Part shown: in pieces, positions 7,293 through 16,173 of the stretch
Position numbering within the stretch: the stretch's first letter is position 1
Layout of the letters: every line of letters begins with the position of its first letter
Translations under genes and position numbers: made by a program
Source: an uncultured Bacteroidales bacterium
GTDB lineage: Bacteria > Bacteroidota > Bacteroidia > Bacteroidales > Paludibacteraceae
Reading direction: 5' to 3'
DNA length: 46,302 nt
NCBI GenBank assembly: GCA_902785605.1
Contig: CACZZL010000017.1
Coordinates: 1 to 46,302, forward strand
The notes under the pieces: model-generated
Told to the model about the DNA's origin: nothing
Databases searched by the model: none
The model's input: the letters and a program-made list of their open reading frames with translations, nothing else

Positions 7293-8837
7293 TATCGCGT
7301 CTTTGACGCGTTTGATGGTTTCTTCTTTGCCGAGGACATCGGTGATGGCCCAGATATGCGGACCGCGAGCTGCGCCGACAAGGCAGATTCGGAAAGCGTT
7401 CATCACAATACCGACACCGTACTCGTGTGCCTCAATCCACGGCATGACGAGTGCGTCAAGTGCTTCTGCACTCCAATCCTCTTGTGCCTCGAGCAATGCA
7501 AGCAACTCGGTCATGTGACGCGGAGAATCCTCCTTCCAACGTTTCTTGAGCGATTTCTCATCGTACTCAGTCGGAGCTACAAAGAAGAAATTGGTCTGCT
7601 CCCATAGTTCGGGAACAAAGTTGACGCGGTCCTTGGTCAAACCGATGACCTTGGCAACTATCGCCTTGTCAATTTTTAATTTTTCATTTTTAATTTTTAA
7701 TTGATCCAAAAGTACCGGCATGAATAACTCTGCGAGTTCTTCATCCGACTTTTGGATAAGGTATTGGTGGTTGAACCATTTGCCCTTCTCGTAGTCAAAC
7801 TTAGCACCGGCTTTCGAAACACGATCCAACGAGAACTCTTTTATCAGTTCATCCATTGTGTACAGCTCCTGATCACCGCTTCCGTGCCAGCCGAGCAGCG
7901 CTAAGAAGTTGATCACTGCCTCGGGCAGGTATCCGCTCTCGCGGTAGCCGGACGACACGGTGCCGTCTTTCTGGTTATGGAACTCGAGCGGGAAGACGGG
8001 GAATCCGAGACGGTCTCCGTCACGCTTGGAGAGCTTGCCGTTTCCGTCGGGTTTGAGCAGCAGCGGCAGGTGGGCAAACTCGGGCATGGTGTCCGACCAT
8101 CCGAACGCGCGATAGAGGAGCACGTGGAGCGGGGCAGAGGGCAACCATTCCTCACCGCGGATGACATGACTGATCTCCATCAGGTGGTCATCGACGATGT
8201 TAGCCAGGTGGTAGGTGGGCAGGTCATCGGCTGATTTGTACAGCACTTTGTCGTCCAGAATATTGGAATTGATCACCACTTCACCACGAATCAGATCGTG
8301 CACATGTACGTCCTCGTTCGGCTCGACTTTGAAGCGAACAACATATTTCTCGCCTTTTGCAAGCAATTCGCTTACCTCGTCTGCACTCATTGTTAATGAA
8401 TTGCGCATCTGCAGGCGTGTGCGTGCGTCGTATTGGAAGTTGGGAATCTCAGCACGTTTGGCCTCCAGTTCTTCCGGTGTATCGAACGCGATATAGGCGT
8501 GTCCGGAATCGAGCAACTGCTTCACGTATTGGTGATAGATCTCACGGCGCTCCGACTGACGATACGGTCCGTGCTCGCCGACTGCTTCGATCTCGTGGGT
8601 GCCTTTCTTCTGACGCAGACCTTCATCGATACCGATGCCTAACCAATCGAGGGCCTCCAGGATATATTCCTCTGCGCCGGGCACAAAACGGGTGCTATCC
8701 GTATCTTCGATACGCAGCAACATGTCGCCGCCGTGCTGACGGGCAAACAGGTAATTGTACAAGGCAGTGCGGACACCGCCGATATGCAATGCGCCGGTTG
8801 GAGAGGGCGCAAAACGAACTCTAACTCTTCTTTCCAT
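7266..8837 (-). CDS. gltX: Glutamyl-tRNA synthetase
   Basis: This class I aminoacyl-tRNA synthetase charges tRNA-Glu. The 523-residue protein has the HIGH signature as [11 protein letters not shown] near residue 10 and the KMSKS signature as [11 protein letters not shown], both intact. The start is ATG 8837 ([15 protein letters not shown]). The longer frame would begin at a TTG at 8864, which overlaps the -7 box and cannot be in the mRNA. Residues around 380-390 ([10 protein letters not shown]) come from an AT-rich heptad array, and the last eight residues also come from heptads; both are in poorly conserved places. It is divergent from gdhA and followed by recQ on the same strand. Confidence 0.96.
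   Translation of the reverse strand: MERRVRVRFAPSPTGALHIGGVRTALYNYLFARQHGGDMLLRIEDTDSTRFVPGAEEYILEALDWLGIGIDEGLRQKKGTHEIEAVGEHGPYRQSERREIYHQYVKQLLDSGHAYIAFDTPEELEAKRAEIPNFQYDARTRLQMRNSLTMSADEVSELLAKGEKYVVRFKVEPNEDVHVHDLIRGEVVINSNILDDKVLYKSADDLPTYHLANIVDDHLMEISHVIRGEEWLPSAPLHVLLYRAFGWSDTMPEFAHLPLLLKPDGNGKLSKRDGDRLGFPVFPLEFHNQKDGTVSSGYRESGYLPEAVINFLALLGWHGSGDQELYTMDELIKEFSLDRVSKAGAKFDYEKGKWFNHQYLIQKSDEELAELFMPVLLDQLKIKNEKLKIDKAIVAKVIGLTKDRVNFVPELWEQTNFFFVAPTEYDEKSLKKRWKEDSPRHMTELLALLEAQEDWSAEALDALVMPWIEAHEYGVGIVMNAFRICLVGAARGPHIWAITDVLGKEETIKRVKDAILTIGQLTI
7671..7698 (+). repeat. AATTTTT heptad array inside gltX
   Basis: AATTTTT AATTTTT CATTTTT AATTTTT lies within the gltX coding sequence and encodes a Lys/Ile/Leu/Asn-rich insert ([10 protein letters not shown]) that looks longer than the family norm. 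The same unit type is found in about ten intergenic gaps. Confidence 0.9.
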
Positions 8838-8861
8838 ATGTTCACAAAACTTTTGCGGCTG

Positions 8862-8893
8862 CAAAAGTACTAAAAAAAAATGACATGTGCAAA
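8862..8893 (-). promoter_or_regulatory. Promoter of gltX
   Basis: On the minus strand TTTG (8890-8893), 20 nt, TACTTTTG (8862-8869) matches the Bacteroidota consensus exactly. The predicted start site lies about 18 nt before ATG 8837. Confidence 0.85.
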
Positions 8894-8922
8894 TTTTTTT
8901 TGTGAATGAAAAATTTTTTCTG

Positions 8923-8938
8923 CATACACTTGTGTATG
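8923..8938 (+). promoter_or_regulatory. Perfect palindrome over the -33 box of gdhA, candidate operator
   Basis: CATACAC (8923-8929), TT, GTGTATG (8932-8938) is a perfect 7-bp inverted repeat that includes the TTG of the gdhA -33 box. A dimeric regulator bound here would block or alter sigma-factor contact. Confidence 0.55.
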
Positions 8939-8960
8939 TAGAATTTTTTTTGTAACTTTG
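8930..8960 (+). promoter_or_regulatory. Promoter of gdhA
   Basis: TTG (8930-8932), 20 nt, TAACTTTG (8953-8960). The start codon of gdhA follows at 8987. Confidence 0.85.
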
Positions 8961-8986
8961 CCGCGTATTTTTGAATCTTTACGAAA

Positions 8987-10342
8987 ATGGATAAACAGAC
9001 TCAAATGTATGTGGACGGTTTTATGGCCGACCTCATCCGCAAAAACCCCGGTGAAAACGAGTTTCATCAGGCAGTAAAAGAAGTAGTTGAGAGCGTTGCT
9101 CCGATGATCATGGCATATCCGTACCTGCGCGAGCAGAAAGTGATGGAACGTATTGTAGAGCCCGAACGGGTCATTATGTTCCGTGTGCCGTGGATGGACG
9201 ATCAGGGTGAGGTGCAGATCAACCGCGGTTTCCGTATTCAGATGAACAGCGCCATCGGTCCGTACAAAGGCGGTATCCGTTTCCACGCGAGTGTGAACCT
9301 GAGTATCATGAAGTTCCTCGCGTTCGAGCAGACGTTCAAGAACGCGCTCACGACCCTGCCGATGGGCGGTGCCAAGGGCGGTTCGGATTTCTCGCCGAGA
9401 GGGAAGAGTGATGCCGAGGTGATGCGTTTCTGCCAGAGTTTCATGACCGAGCTGCAGCGTCATATCGGTGCGGACACGGATGTGCCTGCCGGCGATATCG
9501 GTGTAGGCGGCCGTGAGATCGGATATATGTTCGGTCAATACAAGCGCTTGCGCGATGAGTTTACCGGTACGCTGACCGGAAAGGGCCAGAACTGGGGCGG
9601 TTCGTTGATGCGTCCGGAAGCCACGGGATACGGAGCTTGCTATTTCGCACAAGCGATGTTAGCTACCCGTGGAGAATCGTTTGAAGGCAAACGCGTCTGC
9701 ATCTCAGGAGCCGGTAATGTAGCCCAGTTTGCGGCACAGAAAGCAATGCGTCTCGGTGCCAAAGTGCTGACGCTCAGTGACTCGGACGGATTCATCTATG
9801 ATCCGGAGGGACTGAACGAAGAGAAGATGGCGTATGTGTTTGAACTCAAGAACGTCCGTCGCGGACGTATCAAGGAATATGTGACCAAGTATCCGAACGC
9901 ACAGTATTTTGCCGGCGAGCGTCCGTGGAAGATAGCGTGCGACATCGCGATGCCGTGTGCAACACAGAACGAGATTGAGAAAGCCGATGCAGAGAACCTG
10001 CTTAAGAACGGCTGTTTCTGCGTGACGGAAGGTGCTAACATGCCTTCGACTCCGGAAGCGATTGCGCTGTTCCAAGGTGCGAAGATCCTCTATAGCCCGG
10101 GTAAGGCATCCAATGCCGGCGGTGTGGCAACTTCGGGTCTCGAGATGACGCAGAATAGTATGCGTCTCAAATGGACCGCGGAAGAGGTAGACCAGCGTCT
10201 GCGCACCATTATGGCCGATATCCATGCGGCTTGTCTGAAATACGGCACAGAGGAAGACGGTTACATCAATTACGTCAAAGGTGCTAACATCGCCGGCTTC
10301 ATGAAAGTCGCCAATGCGATGATTGAGCAGGGACTCGTGTAA
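8987..10342 (+). CDS. gdhA: NADP-type glutamate dehydrogenase
   Basis: It catalyses the reversible reductive amination of 2-oxoglutarate with ammonium to L-glutamate, the main ammonium assimilation step in many Bacteroidales. The 451 residues fit the hexameric small-subunit (about 50 kDa) family. Visible are the substrate site GPYKGGIRFH (residues 91-100), the catalytic-lysine loop LPMGGAKGGSDF (124-135), DVPAGDIGVGGREIG near 165-179, and the nucleotide-binding SGAGNVAQFA near 238. It has its own promoter with an overlapping palindrome, and is divergent from gltX. It appears to be a single-gene unit, with a heptad array directly downstream. Confidence 0.97.
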   Translation: MDKQTQMYVDGFMADLIRKNPGENEFHQAVKEVVESVAPMIMAYPYLREQKVMERIVEPERVIMFRVPWMDDQGEVQINRGFRIQMNSAIGPYKGGIRFHASVNLSIMKFLAFEQTFKNALTTLPMGGAKGGSDFSPRGKSDAEVMRFCQSFMTELQRHIGADTDVPAGDIGVGGREIGYMFGQYKRLRDEFTGTLTGKGQNWGGSLMRPEATGYGACYFAQAMLATRGESFEGKRVCISGAGNVAQFAAQKAMRLGAKVLTLSDSDGFIYDPEGLNEEKMAYVFELKNVRRGRIKEYVTKYPNAQYFAGERPWKIACDIAMPCATQNEIEKADAENLLKNGCFCVTEGANMPSTPEAIALFQGAKILYSPGKASNAGGVATSGLEMTQNSMRLKWTAEEVDQRLRTIMADIHAACLKYGTEEDGYINYVKGANIAGFMKVANAMIEQGLV

Positions 10343-10344
10343 GA

Positions 10345-10372
10345 AATTAAAAATTAAAAATTAAGAATTAAA
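10345..10372 (+). repeat. AATTAAA heptad array upstream of the four-helix-bundle gene
   Basis: AATTAAA AATTAAA AATTAAG AATTAAA starts 3 nt after gdhA. It is the inverted counterpart of the array at 10750-10784. Confidence 0.9.
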
Positions 10373-10386
10373 AATTCCAGATTCAG

Positions 10387-10758
10387 ATGAAGGATCCTGA
10401 AGATAACATAATAGTGCAAAAATCGTTCGATTTCGCAGTAAGATGCGTGAAACTATACAAACATTTGTGCTACAATGCTATTAATAAGGAATTCATTATT
10501 AGTAAACAATTATTGCGTAGCGGGACTTCCATTGGAGCAAATATAGAAGAAGCTGTAGGAGGACAATCAACAGCAGATTTTCTGGCAAAATTGAGTATTG
10601 CTTACAAGGAAGCACGAGAATCCAGATATTGGATCAAACTATTGCACGAAACAAATTATATATCCGATAAGGAATATGCCAGTTTACTAACTGATTTAGA
10701 TGATATCATCAATATCATCGCAAAAATTAAGTTAACTACGGAGAAAAATAATTCTTAA
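10387..10758 (+). CDS. Four-helix-bundle protein (23S rRNA intervening-sequence protein family)
   Basis: The 123-residue protein has the family pattern: an aromatic/basic first helix (SFDFAVRCVKLYKHL), then ISKQLLRSGTSIGANIEEAVGG, then AKLSIAYKEARESRYWIKLL and a final helix. The family is named after proteins encoded in intervening sequences of 23S rRNA, and it also includes the Avd accessory protein of diversity-generating retroelements. Its biochemical role when free-standing is unknown. The gene is distinctly AT-richer than gdhA and the gene after it. It sits between heptad arrays in opposite orientation (10345-10372 and 10750-10784), the second overlapping its stop codon. This points to arrival as a cassette. 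No reverse transcriptase or variable repeat is nearby. Confidence 0.9.
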   Translation: MKDPEDNIIVQKSFDFAVRCVKLYKHLCYNAINKEFIISKQLLRSGTSIGANIEEAVGGQSTADFLAKLSIAYKEARESRYWIKLLHETNYISDKEYASLLTDLDDIINIIAKIKLTTEKNNS

Positions 10759-10784
10759 TTTTTAATTTTGAATTTTTAATTACT
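10750..10784 (+). repeat. AATTTTT heptad array downstream of the four-helix-bundle gene
   Basis: AATTCTT AATTTTT AATTTTG AATTTTT AATTACT overlaps the last codons of the four-helix-bundle gene and ends 4 nt before the next start codon. It is inverted relative to 10345-10372. Confidence 0.9.
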
Positions 10785-10788
10785 TTCT

Positions 10789-13740
10789 ATGGAAAGCAAC
10801 TATACATCGTTGATGGCGAGGCGCGTGAAGCGGATCTTGCTGGTGTGCAATAACTACGACAGTTTTGCACTCGAGGAGGACGGACGTATCGACGTGCAGA
10901 TCGCGCAGGAGTATGCGGAATTGAACCTATCGAATCCGCCTTCTATCACCCGTGCCGAGACGACGATGGAAGCGCTGCGAATCATCGAGGAGCGCAACTC
11001 GTCTCAGAAACTGCCGTTTGACCTCATTCTCACGATGTACAGTGTGGGCGAGTTGGATGTGTTTGATTTTGCCAAAGAGGCCAAACAACGCATGCCCGAC
11101 TGCCCGATTGTGCTGCTCTCGGCGTTCAGTAAAGAGATCTACCACCGCATCGAACAGCACGACAAGAGCGATATCGACTATTTCTTCAACTGGAACAACT
11201 CCACAGACCTTATTATTGCGATCATCAAATTGATTGAGGACCGCATGAACGCCCCGCACGATATTCTCGAAGAGGGAGTACGGGCGATCATGATCGTGGA
11301 GGACTCCGTTCGGTATTACTCGACCTATCTGCCGCTGATTTACAAGCTGTTGCTGGAGCAGAACAAGATCGCTATTCGCGATGCGCTCAACGAGAAACAG
11401 CAGTTGCTGCGTAAGCGTGCGCGTCCTAAGATGCTACTCGCTACCTGTTACGACGAGGCGGTGGAACTGTACCGCCAATACGGCAACAACATGCTGGGTG
11501 TGATCTCCGATATCGGATTCGTGCTGCACAAGGGTGACCCGTCGTCTTCCGAGAAACTGGATGCGGGTGTGGACTTGTGCCAACTGATTCGCCAGGATAA
11601 CCCGACCATGCCGTTCCTCATGCAGAGTTCGCAGGCGTCCATGCGCTCGACGGCCAATAAGCTGAAGGTGGGATTCGTCATCAAGAGTTCCAAAACCCTG
11701 ACGCAGGAAGTGAGCGAGTACATCGAGCGGGAGTTCGGGTTCGGTGATTTCATTGCGCGCGATCCGCGAACGGGTAAAGAGATTGACCGTGCCCGTGATC
11801 TGGAAGGGTTTGAGCGTATCATCTCCACCATCTCGCCGGCTGCTTTCCGGCGGCTGAGTGACAATAACTACCTCAGTAAGTGGTTGTTTGCCCGCGGTCT
11901 GTTCTCTATTGGACGGCCGGTGAGTGCGCTGCAGATCCAGGACGAGACGGACATTGAGAACGTGCGTCAGATGAACATCCGGCTCATCCATGACTACCGC
12001 ATCAACCAGGCCTTGGGTGTGGTAGCCAAGTACGCGCCGGACACGTATAACGACACGATCTGGTTCGCCCGTTGCGGCGACGGACCGATGGGAGGTAAGG
12101 GTAGAGGACTCGCGTTCCTCAACCATGTGCTGCAGAAAAACGACCTGTACGACCGCTGGGAAGGCATCCGTGTGCTGGTGCCGCGTACGATGGTGCTGAC
12201 GACTGATTATTTCGACCGGTTCATTCACGACAACGGATTGCAATACGTGATCAATGCCGACCTGAGCGATGAGGAACTGCTGTCCGAGTTTGTATCGGCA
12301 GCCCTGCCGCAGGAACTGATCGGTGCACTGCGTCATTTCATTCGTGTGACCAACAAACCGCTGGCTGTTCGCTCATCGAGTAAGTTAGAAGACTCTTATT
12401 ATCAGCCTTTTGCAGGGGTGTATAGCACCTATATGATTCCGCACACGGAGAACGAAGACCAGCAGCTGCGTTTGCTGAGCAAGGCCATCAAGTCGGTGTA
12501 CGCGAGTGTCTATTTTGCGGCATCGCGTGGTTACATCACCTCTACCGGCAATGTGCTGAGTGAGGAGAAGATGGCGATTGTGCTGCAGGAAGTGAGCGGT
12601 GAACCGGAAGGCAACTATTACTTCCCCGTCATCTCCGGCGTGGCGCGTAGCGTCAATTTCTACCCGGTGGGTAAAGAGAAACCCGAAGACGGTATCGTCA
12701 AGGTGGCTTATGGCTTGGGTAAGGTCGTTGTGGATGGCGAACAAGTGCTGCGCTTTAGTCCCAAGTACCCCAAGAACGTGCTGCAGACATCGACCGTTGA
12801 CCTCGCCATGCGCGAGACCCAGCAGTCCATGTTGGCCTTGTCGCTCAGCCCGGAGAAGTTCAAGACCTCGATTGACGATGCGGTCAACCTGGAGCGTTTT
12901 CCGATACATGCGTGCGATCAGTTTGAGAGTCTGAAGATGATCGCGTCTACGTATGACCGGGAAAACATGCGTATTGTCGATTCGTGTTATCCGGACGGTC
13001 CGCGTATTGTGACCTTTGCTCCGCAGTTGAAGTTCAAGACCTTCCCGTTGGCGGAGATCATCCAACAACTGTTGGAGATGGCGCAGCAGGAGATCAAGTG
13101 TCCTGTGGAGATTGAGTTCGCGGTGAACCTGGAGAGTGAGCCGCAGATCTTCCACGTGCTGCAGATCCGTCCTATCTCTGCCGACAGCCTGAGTGCCAAG
13201 GTAGAGTGGGAGACGGTTGATGAACAAGGGGCGTTCCTTAAGTCCGGCAATGCGCTGGGCATCGGTCAAATAGAGGATGTACGCGATATCATTTACCTCA
13301 AGCGGGACAGCTTCGATGTGCTGCGTACGCGCGAGATGGCAGACACGATTCGTCAATGGAATAGCCAACTGCGCCAAGAGGGTCGTCAGTACCTGCTCAT
13401 CGGTTACGGTCGCTGGGGATCCCAGATCCCGACACTCGGTGTACCGGTGCAGTGGAGCGATATCAGTGAGGCAAAAGCAATCGCCGAATGTGGGTTGGAG
13501 AATTTTAGAATTGAACCTTCGCAGGGTTCGCACTTCTTCCAGAACCTGACTTCGTTCAATGTGGGGTATATGAACATTGACCCCTGGGCGCGTGCGGAAG
13601 ACCGGTTCGAATGGGAACAGCTGGACAAACTGCCGGCTATCGAAGAGACCGATCTGGTGCGTCATGTGCGGCTCGACAAACCGCTGGAGATGTATGTGGA
13701 CGGGTTCCAAAACAAAGCGATTGTTAAGATTGAACAATAA
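10789..13740 (+). CDS. Two receiver-like domains fused to a PPDK_N (pyruvate phosphate dikinase ATP-binding) domain
   Basis: The 983-residue protein begins with a receiver-like domain (about 12-150, with DLILTMYS and PIVLLSAFS). A second receiver-like region follows (about 165-310; IMIVEDS, and GVISDIGF at the usual phosphoacceptor place). Then comes the ATP-grasp PPDK/PEP-synthase nucleotide domain (about 420-800), with GDGPMGGKGRGLAFL, PLAVRSSSKLEDS and FHVLQIRPIS. The phosphohistidine domain (TxHG-type motif) and the PEP-binding TIM barrel of true PEP synthase are absent. The protein may therefore phosphorylate or bind a partner rather than make PEP. Similar fusions are frequent in Bacteroidales; the function is unproven. 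A Na/Pi cotransporter gene starts 11 nt downstream. Confidence 0.85.
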   Translation: MESNYTSLMARRVKRILLVCNNYDSFALEEDGRIDVQIAQEYAELNLSNPPSITRAETTMEALRIIEERNSSQKLPFDLILTMYSVGELDVFDFAKEAKQRMPDCPIVLLSAFSKEIYHRIEQHDKSDIDYFFNWNNSTDLIIAIIKLIEDRMNAPHDILEEGVRAIMIVEDSVRYYSTYLPLIYKLLLEQNKIAIRDALNEKQQLLRKRARPKMLLATCYDEAVELYRQYGNNMLGVISDIGFVLHKGDPSSSEKLDAGVDLCQLIRQDNPTMPFLMQSSQASMRSTANKLKVGFVIKSSKTLTQEVSEYIEREFGFGDFIARDPRTGKEIDRARDLEGFERIISTISPAAFRRLSDNNYLSKWLFARGLFSIGRPVSALQIQDETDIENVRQMNIRLIHDYRINQALGVVAKYAPDTYNDTIWFARCGDGPMGGKGRGLAFLNHVLQKNDLYDRWEGIRVLVPRTMVLTTDYFDRFIHDNGLQYVINADLSDEELLSEFVSAALPQELIGALRHFIRVTNKPLAVRSSSKLEDSYYQPFAGVYSTYMIPHTENEDQQLRLLSKAIKSVYASVYFAASRGYITSTGNVLSEEKMAIVLQEVSGEPEGNYYFPVISGVARSVNFYPVGKEKPEDGIVKVAYGLGKVVVDGEQVLRFSPKYPKNVLQTSTVDLAMRETQQSMLALSLSPEKFKTSIDDAVNLERFPIHACDQFESLKMIASTYDRENMRIVDSCYPDGPRIVTFAPQLKFKTFPLAEIIQQLLEMAQQEIKCPVEIEFAVNLESEPQIFHVLQIRPISADSLSAKVEWETVDEQGAFLKSGNALGIGQIEDVRDIIYLKRDSFDVLRTREMADTIRQWNSQLRQEGRQYLLIGYGRWGSQIPTLGVPVQWSDISEAKAIAECGLENFRIEPSQGSHFFQNLTSFNVGYMNIDPWARAEDRFEWEQLDKLPAIEETDLVRHVRLDKPLEMYVDGFQNKAIVKIEQ

Positions 13741-13751
13741 TTAATTAGTAT

Positions 13752-15449
13752 ATGGAAATAGTATTACCCATTATCATTCTCATCGGTTCCGTAGCGATGT
13801 TGATGTACGGAATGAAGGTGATGAGTGAAGGCCTGCAGAAGATGGCAGGTAGTAAGTTGAGTAATGTGCTCGGTACGATGACCACCAACCGTTTTATGGG
13901 TGTGCTCACCGGTGCCGGCATTACCGCAGCGGTGCAGTCGTCTACGGCGACGACGGTCATGACCGTCAGCTTCGTTTCTGCGGGCATTCTTAGTCTGGCA
14001 CAGGCGATCTCGGTCATCATGGGTGCCAATATCGGTACGACGTTCACAGCATGGATCATGGTGCTGGGCGGCGGTTTCGACATGAAACTGGTCGTTTACT
14101 CGGCCATTGTGCTGGCGGTGGCACTCATCTACAGCAAGAAGAAAGCCAATATCGGTGATTTCCTGATCGGTTTGTCGCTGCTGCTGTTAGGTTTGACGAC
14201 GCTCAAGGAGAATGCCAACAATATTCCGTTTGACGAAATGCAAGCTGTGACGGATTTCTTTGTGGCTACCTCCAGTTGGGGATATGGCAGTTATTTCCTG
14301 TACTTGCTGGTCGGCGGTGTGCTGACGTTCGCCGTACAGTCTTCCGCTGCCATTATGGCTATCACCATGACCCTCTGTTCGGCAGGTATCTTACCGATTG
14401 ATATGGGTATCGCCTTGGTGCTCGGTGAGAACATCGGTACGACCATCACCTCCAATATCGTAGCACTCTCGGCATCCGTTCAGGCAAGACGTGCAGCGGC
14501 AGCCCACTTGGTTTTCAACCTGTTCGGTGTGGTTTGGGTACTCTGTATCTTCCGTCCGTTCGTGTCGATGGTATGCAGTTGGTGGGGCGTTGATCTGGAC
14601 AGTACAGCCGGAGTAGATCCCATCAAACTGAGTGCGATCCTGGCGACCTTCCACACGACGTTCAACGTGATCAACACCTGTATCCTGATCGGATTCATCA
14701 AGTGGTTGGAGAAACTGGTGATTCTTATTATCCCGTCCAAGCCCGAGCAGAAGGATACGGACAGCCAGCTGCGTTTCATCTCCGGTGGTTTGATGTCCAC
14801 TTCCGAGTTGTCGATCCTGCAGGCGTGGAAAGAGATCCATGTGTTCGCAGTCCGTACGCAGCGTATGGTGGGGATGGTGCATGACCTGTTCAACGAACAA
14901 GACGAGGCACAGTTCACCAAGATCTTCTCGCGTATTGAGAAATACGAAGGAATATGCGACCGAATGGAGTACGAGATCGCGCAGTACTTGAACAACGTGG
15001 CAGACGGTCGTCTGTCCGATCAGTCCAAGCGTGAGGTGCACAAGATGCTTCGTATCGTGAGTGAGCTGGAGTCGGTCGGAGATGCGAACTACAACCTGTC
15101 GCGTCATATCCGTCATAAGCATGAGAACAACGTGCAGTACACCGAGTACCAGGAGAAGAATGTGGAGATGATGATGTACCTGGTCAGCGGTGCGGAAGCG
15201 AAGATGGTGGAGGCGCTGGAGCACGTGAACATCAGCGAGGATGATTTCCACGAGATGACGAACATGGAGAATGAGATCAACAATTTCCGCGACGAACTGA
15301 AGATGCAAAACATGCAGCATATCACGGAGAAAGAGTATGACTACTCGACCGGTGTTAACTACATGGATATCATTCTGGAGTTAGAGAAGATGGGTGACTA
15401 CATCATCAATGTAGAAGAAGCCGTTTATGAGCATAAACACGATAAGTAA
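13752..15449 (+). CDS. Na+/phosphate cotransporter with C-terminal PhoU-like domain
   Basis: The 565-residue inner-membrane protein belongs to the NptA/PNaS (SLC34-like) family. It has several hydrophobic segments and the two inverted-repeat signatures AAVQSSTATTVMT (near 60) and FAVQSSAAIMAI (near 196). The C-terminal 200 residues (from about 360) form a helical PhoU-like domain with YEGICDRMEYEIAQYL and SELESVGDANYNLSRH. Substrate by family: inorganic phosphate with Na+. It lies 11 nt after the receiver/PPDK_N gene, suggesting an operon and perhaps functional coupling between phosphate handling and that fusion protein. The following SIMPL gene is 37 nt away across a heptad array. Confidence 0.93.
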   Translation: MEIVLPIIILIGSVAMLMYGMKVMSEGLQKMAGSKLSNVLGTMTTNRFMGVLTGAGITAAVQSSTATTVMTVSFVSAGILSLAQAISVIMGANIGTTFTAWIMVLGGGFDMKLVVYSAIVLAVALIYSKKKANIGDFLIGLSLLLLGLTTLKENANNIPFDEMQAVTDFFVATSSWGYGSYFLYLLVGGVLTFAVQSSAAIMAITMTLCSAGILPIDMGIALVLGENIGTTITSNIVALSASVQARRAAAAHLVFNLFGVVWVLCIFRPFVSMVCSWWGVDLDSTAGVDPIKLSAILATFHTTFNVINTCILIGFIKWLEKLVILIIPSKPEQKDTDSQLRFISGGLMSTSELSILQAWKEIHVFAVRTQRMVGMVHDLFNEQDEAQFTKIFSRIEKYEGICDRMEYEIAQYLNNVADGRLSDQSKREVHKMLRIVSELESVGDANYNLSRHIRHKHENNVQYTEYQEKNVEMMMYLVSGAEAKMVEALEHVNISEDDFHEMTNMENEINNFRDELKMQNMQHITEKEYDYSTGVNYMDIILELEKMGDYIINVEEAVYEHKHDK

Positions 15450-15489
15450 TTCAAAATTAAAAATTAAGAATTAAAAATTAAGAATTATG
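15448..15489 (+). repeat. AATTAAA/AATTAAG heptad array ending in a start codon
   Basis: Six 7-bp units (AATTCAA, AATTAAA, AATTAAG, AATTAAA, AATTAAG, AATTATG) span the gap. The last unit contains the ATG of the SIMPL gene and the first overlaps the preceding stop codon. Confidence 0.9.
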
Positions 15490-16173
15490 AAGAATAATGT
15501 TATTGCAGGCGCATTGATCGCCTTAGGAATTCTGTTCGGTGGATTTTATATCTACCTGGGTATTAACAAGTTCGCAAACAAGGACCGTGCAGTGAGTGTG
15601 AAAGGTCTGAGCACGCGGGAAGTGGAAGCTGATTATGCTGTATGGCCGTTGTCGTACGCATGGAGCGGTAATGATCTGCCGGCGTTGTACGCGCAGTTGG
15701 AGACGGTTACCGAGCGGGTGAAGAAACACCTGTTGTCTTTGGGCTTCGAGGAGAGTGATATTCGTCAGGGTAGTGTATCGGTCAGCAACAACTGGGACGG
15801 CTACTACGGGGCTCGTCCGGAGTACAAGTACACGCTCAGCACCTCACTCATCGTCTCGACCGACAAGGTACAACTGGTTGTCGCCAGCCAAGGCAAGGAG
15901 TCATCCTTGCTCAAGGAGGGTATCATTGTGACAACGGAGAAATGGAACCTGGATTATCAGTTCAACGGTCTGCCGGAACTCAAGCCGGCGATGATCGAGG
16001 AAGCTACGCAGAACGCACGTGCGGTGGCGCAGAAGTTCGCCGATGATGCACACTGCTCCCTGGGTTCAATCCGCCGCGCTAATCAAGGTCAGTTCTCGAT
16101 CGAGAGCGATCAGTACCAACCTTGGGTTAAACGCGTACGCGTCGTGACGACGGTAGACTACTTCTTAGATTAA
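15487..16173 (+). CDS. SIMPL (DUF541) domain protein, membrane-anchored
   Basis: The 228-residue protein has an N-terminal membrane segment (IAGALIALGILFGGFYIYLG) followed by a periplasmic SIMPL/DUF541 domain. The domain contains VSVKGLSTREVEADYAVW, a KKHLLSLGF stretch, and a C-terminal segment typical of the family (ARAVAQKFADDAHCSLGSIR). Family members such as E. coli YggE have been linked to oxidative-stress resistance, but the molecular role is unclear. It is probably the last gene of the unit beginning with the receiver/PPDK_N gene. Its stop is followed by hairpins set in heptad repeats, convergent with the SDR gene. Confidence 0.85.
   Translation: MKNNVIAGALIALGILFGGFYIYLGINKFANKDRAVSVKGLSTREVEADYAVWPLSYAWSGNDLPALYAQLETVTERVKKHLLSLGFEESDIRQGSVSVSNNWDGYYGARPEYKYTLSTSLIVSTDKVQLVVASQGKESSLLKEGIIVTTEKWNLDYQFNGLPELKPAMIEEATQNARAVAQKFADDAHCSLGSIRRANQGQFSIESDQYQPWVKRVRVVTTVDYFLD

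Noticed and set aside
8838-8864. Upstream TTG start for gltX
   Set aside because: The TTG is part of the -7 box TACTTTTG, so it would lie upstream of the transcription start. ATG 8837 begins exactly at the family N-terminus.
10387-10758. Diversity-generating retroelement around the four-helix-bundle gene
   Set aside because: The family includes Avd, but no reverse transcriptase, template repeat or variable repeat was seen in the flanks.
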